From contig JAUVIJ010000088.1 of NCBI GenBank assembly GCA_030592835.1, positions 1 through 7,551 on the forward strand: a DNA stretch of 7,551 nt, given 5' to 3'. Position numbers and translations under genes: made by a program. This stretch comes from Candidatus Cloacimonadota bacterium. GTDB taxonomy: Bacteria; Cloacimonadota; Cloacimonadia; Cloacimonadales; TCS61. Shown here one piece after another: positions 5,884-7,551 of the stretch (positions are counted from its first letter, which is position 1; each line of letters starts with the position of its first letter). The notes beneath the pieces were generated by a model. That model worked only from the letters and a program-made list of their open reading frames with translations. It made no database searches and had not been told where the DNA came from.

Positions 5884-7112
5884 TATTCACCTTTATTATC
5901 TCTGAGGTATTCCTGTAAAACTTTGAAATTTTTTTCAAGACTTTTATTATTTTCTTTTAAAGCTTGAAGAGCATTTTCTCCCAATTGTTTTCTTTTATCC
6001 ACATCTCGATAGAGTTCAAGAATATCCTTTTCAAGCGATATCCTATCAGAAATCACAATAGCAGAACGATCTATCAATTTAACAACGGTGTCCCTGCAGG
6101 AATAATGATACCTCCCGATAATGATCGGTTTCCCATAAAATGCGGCTTCCAGAGGATTGTGCCCTCCAAATTTGAAAAAACTCCCTCCGATTATTACCAG
6201 GTTGGAAAATGCATAAAACATGGGTAATACTCCCATTTCATCAACTATGAGAACTTCTTTTACCTGTTTCTGCTCGGAATAAGAATTGAATTCAAGATCA
6301 CGGTATAACTCCTTGATCTCAGGTATCCTTGTCAAATGACGCGGTACTAATATCAGCTTCAGCTTGGGAATTTCCCTTTTTAGGGTGCAAAAAAGCTCTC
6401 TGATCAACTTTTCCTCTCCAGGACGACTGCTACCCCAAACTATGATAAAATCCTCCCCAGAGTAGCCTAATTCATTCCGGATAGTCTTACTGTTATAAAC
6501 AGGCAGTGAAACGCCGAATTTAAGATTAGAAGCATTTTTCACCCGGGAAAATCCCAAAAGCCTGAATCGTTCCGCATCTTCCTGTGATTGTGCATTCACT
6601 GAAATTATTGATTTCCAGAGAGATTTCCAGAAAAATTTGATCAAACGATAATTCCGAAATGATTCCTCCGATATTCTGCCGTTGATCATGATAATATCAA
6701 TATCTTTTTTTCTGGCGGTATTCAGCATACAGGGCCATAATTCGGTTTCTACCAGGATTATCATTTCAGGATTTATTCTTTTGAACAGCCTGCGCTGGAA
6801 AAAACTCAGATCTAATGGAAATAATATTGCAGGTAATTTAGCACTGATTCCCGATGCAGTTTCCTGCCCGGTCCTGGTAACTGTAGAGATAATAAAATGC
6901 CTGTTTGGATATTCAGTTAATAACCTGTTGATCAAAGGTTTAATGGCGTTTACTTCTCCCACAGAAGCAGCATGGATCCAAATGCTTTTATCTAATTTAA
7001 TCTCCGAGTAACCCAGGCGCTGCTTTAATTCACGCCCTTTGAATTTTATCAGGAAATAGGGAAGAAGCAGGATAAAAATGATCCAGAGTAAAAAATTATA
7101 TATAAAAATCAA
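5883..7112 (-). CDS. waaA: 3-deoxy-D-manno-octulosonic acid (Kdo) transferase
   Basis: WaaA (KdtA), a GT30 glycosyltransferase, moves Kdo from CMP-Kdo onto the lipid A precursor at the cytoplasmic face of the inner membrane, founding the LPS inner core. The 409 residues are near the usual 420. Order of features: N-terminal membrane anchor (about 3-23) followed by basic residues; IWIHAASVGEVNA (44-56) with the presumed catalytic Glu53; ILVETELWP (119-127); NASNLKFG (193-200); the nucleotide-binding C-domain loop WGSSRPGEE (226-234, where many homologues have GSTHPGEE); LVPRH (255-259); and GGSFFKFGGHNPLEAAFYGKP (309-329), with the family-typical GGHNPLE. How many Kdo units it adds cannot be told. 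The start is TTG at 7112-7110, with AGGA four bases upstream and no better in-frame codon before the anchor. The gene is 40 nt downstream of rnr and overlaps amrS by one base. Confidence 0.93.
   Translation of the reverse strand: MIFIYNFLLWIIFILLLPYFLIKFKGRELKQRLGYSEIKLDKSIWIHAASVGEVNAIKPLINRLLTEYPNRHFIISTVTRTGQETASGISAKLPAILFPLDLSFFQRRLFKRINPEMIILVETELWPCMLNTARKKDIDIIMINGRISEESFRNYRLIKFFWKSLWKSIISVNAQSQEDAERFRLLGFSRVKNASNLKFGVSLPVYNSKTIRNELGYSGEDFIIVWGSSRPGEEKLIRELFCTLKREIPKLKLILVPRHLTRIPEIKELYRDLEFNSYSEQKQVKEVLIVDEMGVLPMFYAFSNLVIIGGSFFKFGGHNPLEAAFYGKPIIIGRYHYSCRDTVVKLIDRSAIVISDRISLEKDILELYRDVDKRKQLGENALQALKENNKSLEKNFKVLQEYLRDNKGE
5888..5894 (-). promoter_or_regulatory. Shine-Dalgarno of amrS supporting its GTG start
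   Basis: The minus strand reads AAAGGTG at 5894-5888, inside the end of waaA. The GG core lies about six bases before the GTG at 5883-5881, which supports this non-ATG start. Confidence 0.65.
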
Positions 7113-7116
7113 TATT

Positions 7117-7120
7117 TCCT
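7117..7120 (-). promoter_or_regulatory. Shine-Dalgarno of waaA supporting its TTG start
   Basis: The minus strand reads AGGA at 7120-7117, four bases before TTG at 7112-7110. No ATG or GTG lies close by in frame, so TTG is the best start for the membrane anchor. Confidence 0.55.
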
Positions 7121-7152
7121 GCCTTTAATTCCAGATAATACGAATTACACTA

Positions 7153-7551
7153 TCAGGGCTTTTCAATTAGATGAAAATAAATATCATCACTGATCTTGCT
7201 GACAAGGACCCTGACTTTATCAGCAAGTTTGTAAATTCTGCCATATCTCTTACCGATCAGGCTTCTGTGCTGCTCGTAGAATTCATAATAATCATCCTGC
7301 AAAGATGACCTTTCTATAATGCCTGTGACCGGCATGGAATCCAATTCAACCAGCAATGATGAATTTCTCACAGCTATGATAATGCCAGTAAACTCATCTC
7401 CAAGATATTTCTTCATGAAATTCATCTTGTTCTTGTATTCAACTTCTCTCTCGCTTTCATCCGCGATATTCTCGCAAACAGTCGCCTGAAGAGCATGTGC
7501 CTGTAATTCCTGTAAAGTAAATATTTTTTTTCTTTGTTGAATTTTATTCTT
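7153..7551 (-). CDS. rnr: Ribonuclease R, C-terminal part (5' end outside the window)
   Basis: The frame is open from the window edge at 7551 to TGA at 7155-7153 and gives the last 132 residues. An ATG at 7425 is internal, because the 42 codons before it are clearly family sequence: NIADESEREVEYKNKM matches the (S)..E...DEAEREV helix that ends the RNB catalytic domain in RNase R. From about residue 51 follows the S1 RNA-binding domain, GDEFTGII...VELDSMPVTGIIERSSLQDDYYEF. The DDYY stretch and GRIYKLADKVRV are characteristic of RNase R, a processive 3'-5' exoribonuclease that degrades structured RNA and takes part in rRNA and tmRNA-linked quality control. The catalytic Asp residues lie outside the window. 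The protein stops right after the S1 domain, without the Lys-rich tail of the E. coli enzyme. It is probably the gene upstream of waaA in the same transcription unit (40-nt gap). Confidence 0.9.
   Translation of the reverse strand, partial: KNKIQQRKKIFTLQELQAHALQATVCENIADESEREVEYKNKMNFMKKYLGDEFTGIIIAVRNSSLLVELDSMPVTGIIERSSLQDDYYEFYEQHRSLIGKRYGRIYKLADKVRVLVSKISDDIYFHLIEKP

Noticed and set aside
7153..7425. A stand-alone 90-residue S1-domain protein
   Set aside because: The frame stays open upstream to the window edge with RNase R sequence, so this is the end of rnr.

Overview
The window is ordinary, AT-rich bacterial chromosome with densely packed housekeeping genes. A Kdo transferase (waaA) implies a diderm bacterium that makes lipopolysaccharide. 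The AmrS-type radical SAM enzyme is oxygen-sensitive chemistry and fits an anaerobe or microaerophile. The gene mix, base composition and heptamer-rich intergenic DNA remind me of uncultured FCB-type lineages such as Cloacimonadota. That placement is an impression, not a demonstration.

Plus-strand block (1-4148): the 3' part of valS, which enters from outside the window and carries an in-frame TGA at 34-36. It is followed by a DUF1232 membrane protein, the nucleotide-pool sanitising pyrophosphatase rdgB, a phosphomannomutase/phosphoglucomutase, and a SAM-dependent methyltransferase of unknown substrate. Gaps of 27 nt, -4 nt (ATGA overlap), about 12 nt and 51 nt suggest one transcription unit, or one plus a reinitiated methyltransferase gene.

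Convergent intergenic region (4149-4536): almost 390 bp with no convincing gene. It holds a 15-bp perfect inverted repeat that probably serves as a terminator, set among degenerate repeats that keep a 7-8 nt register. These are AGTT-rich at both ends, with GAATTAC-type and G-rich stretches between them. They resemble the heptameric short tandem repeats (STRR) described in cyanobacteria and some other bacteria.

Minus-strand block (7551-4537, transcribed leftwards): the 3' end of rnr (RNase R), which continues beyond the window, then waaA (TTG start), amrS (GTG start overlapping the waaA stop by one base), and a small membrane-anchored NusG-domain-II protein 3 nt after amrS. The tight spacing makes waaA-amrS-NusG_II an evident operon.

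I see no CRISPR array, transposon, phage, tRNA or rRNA, and no defence system. The points most worth following up are the premature TGA in valS, the amrS/NusG-domain-II pairing, and the heptamer-periodic intergenic mosaic.
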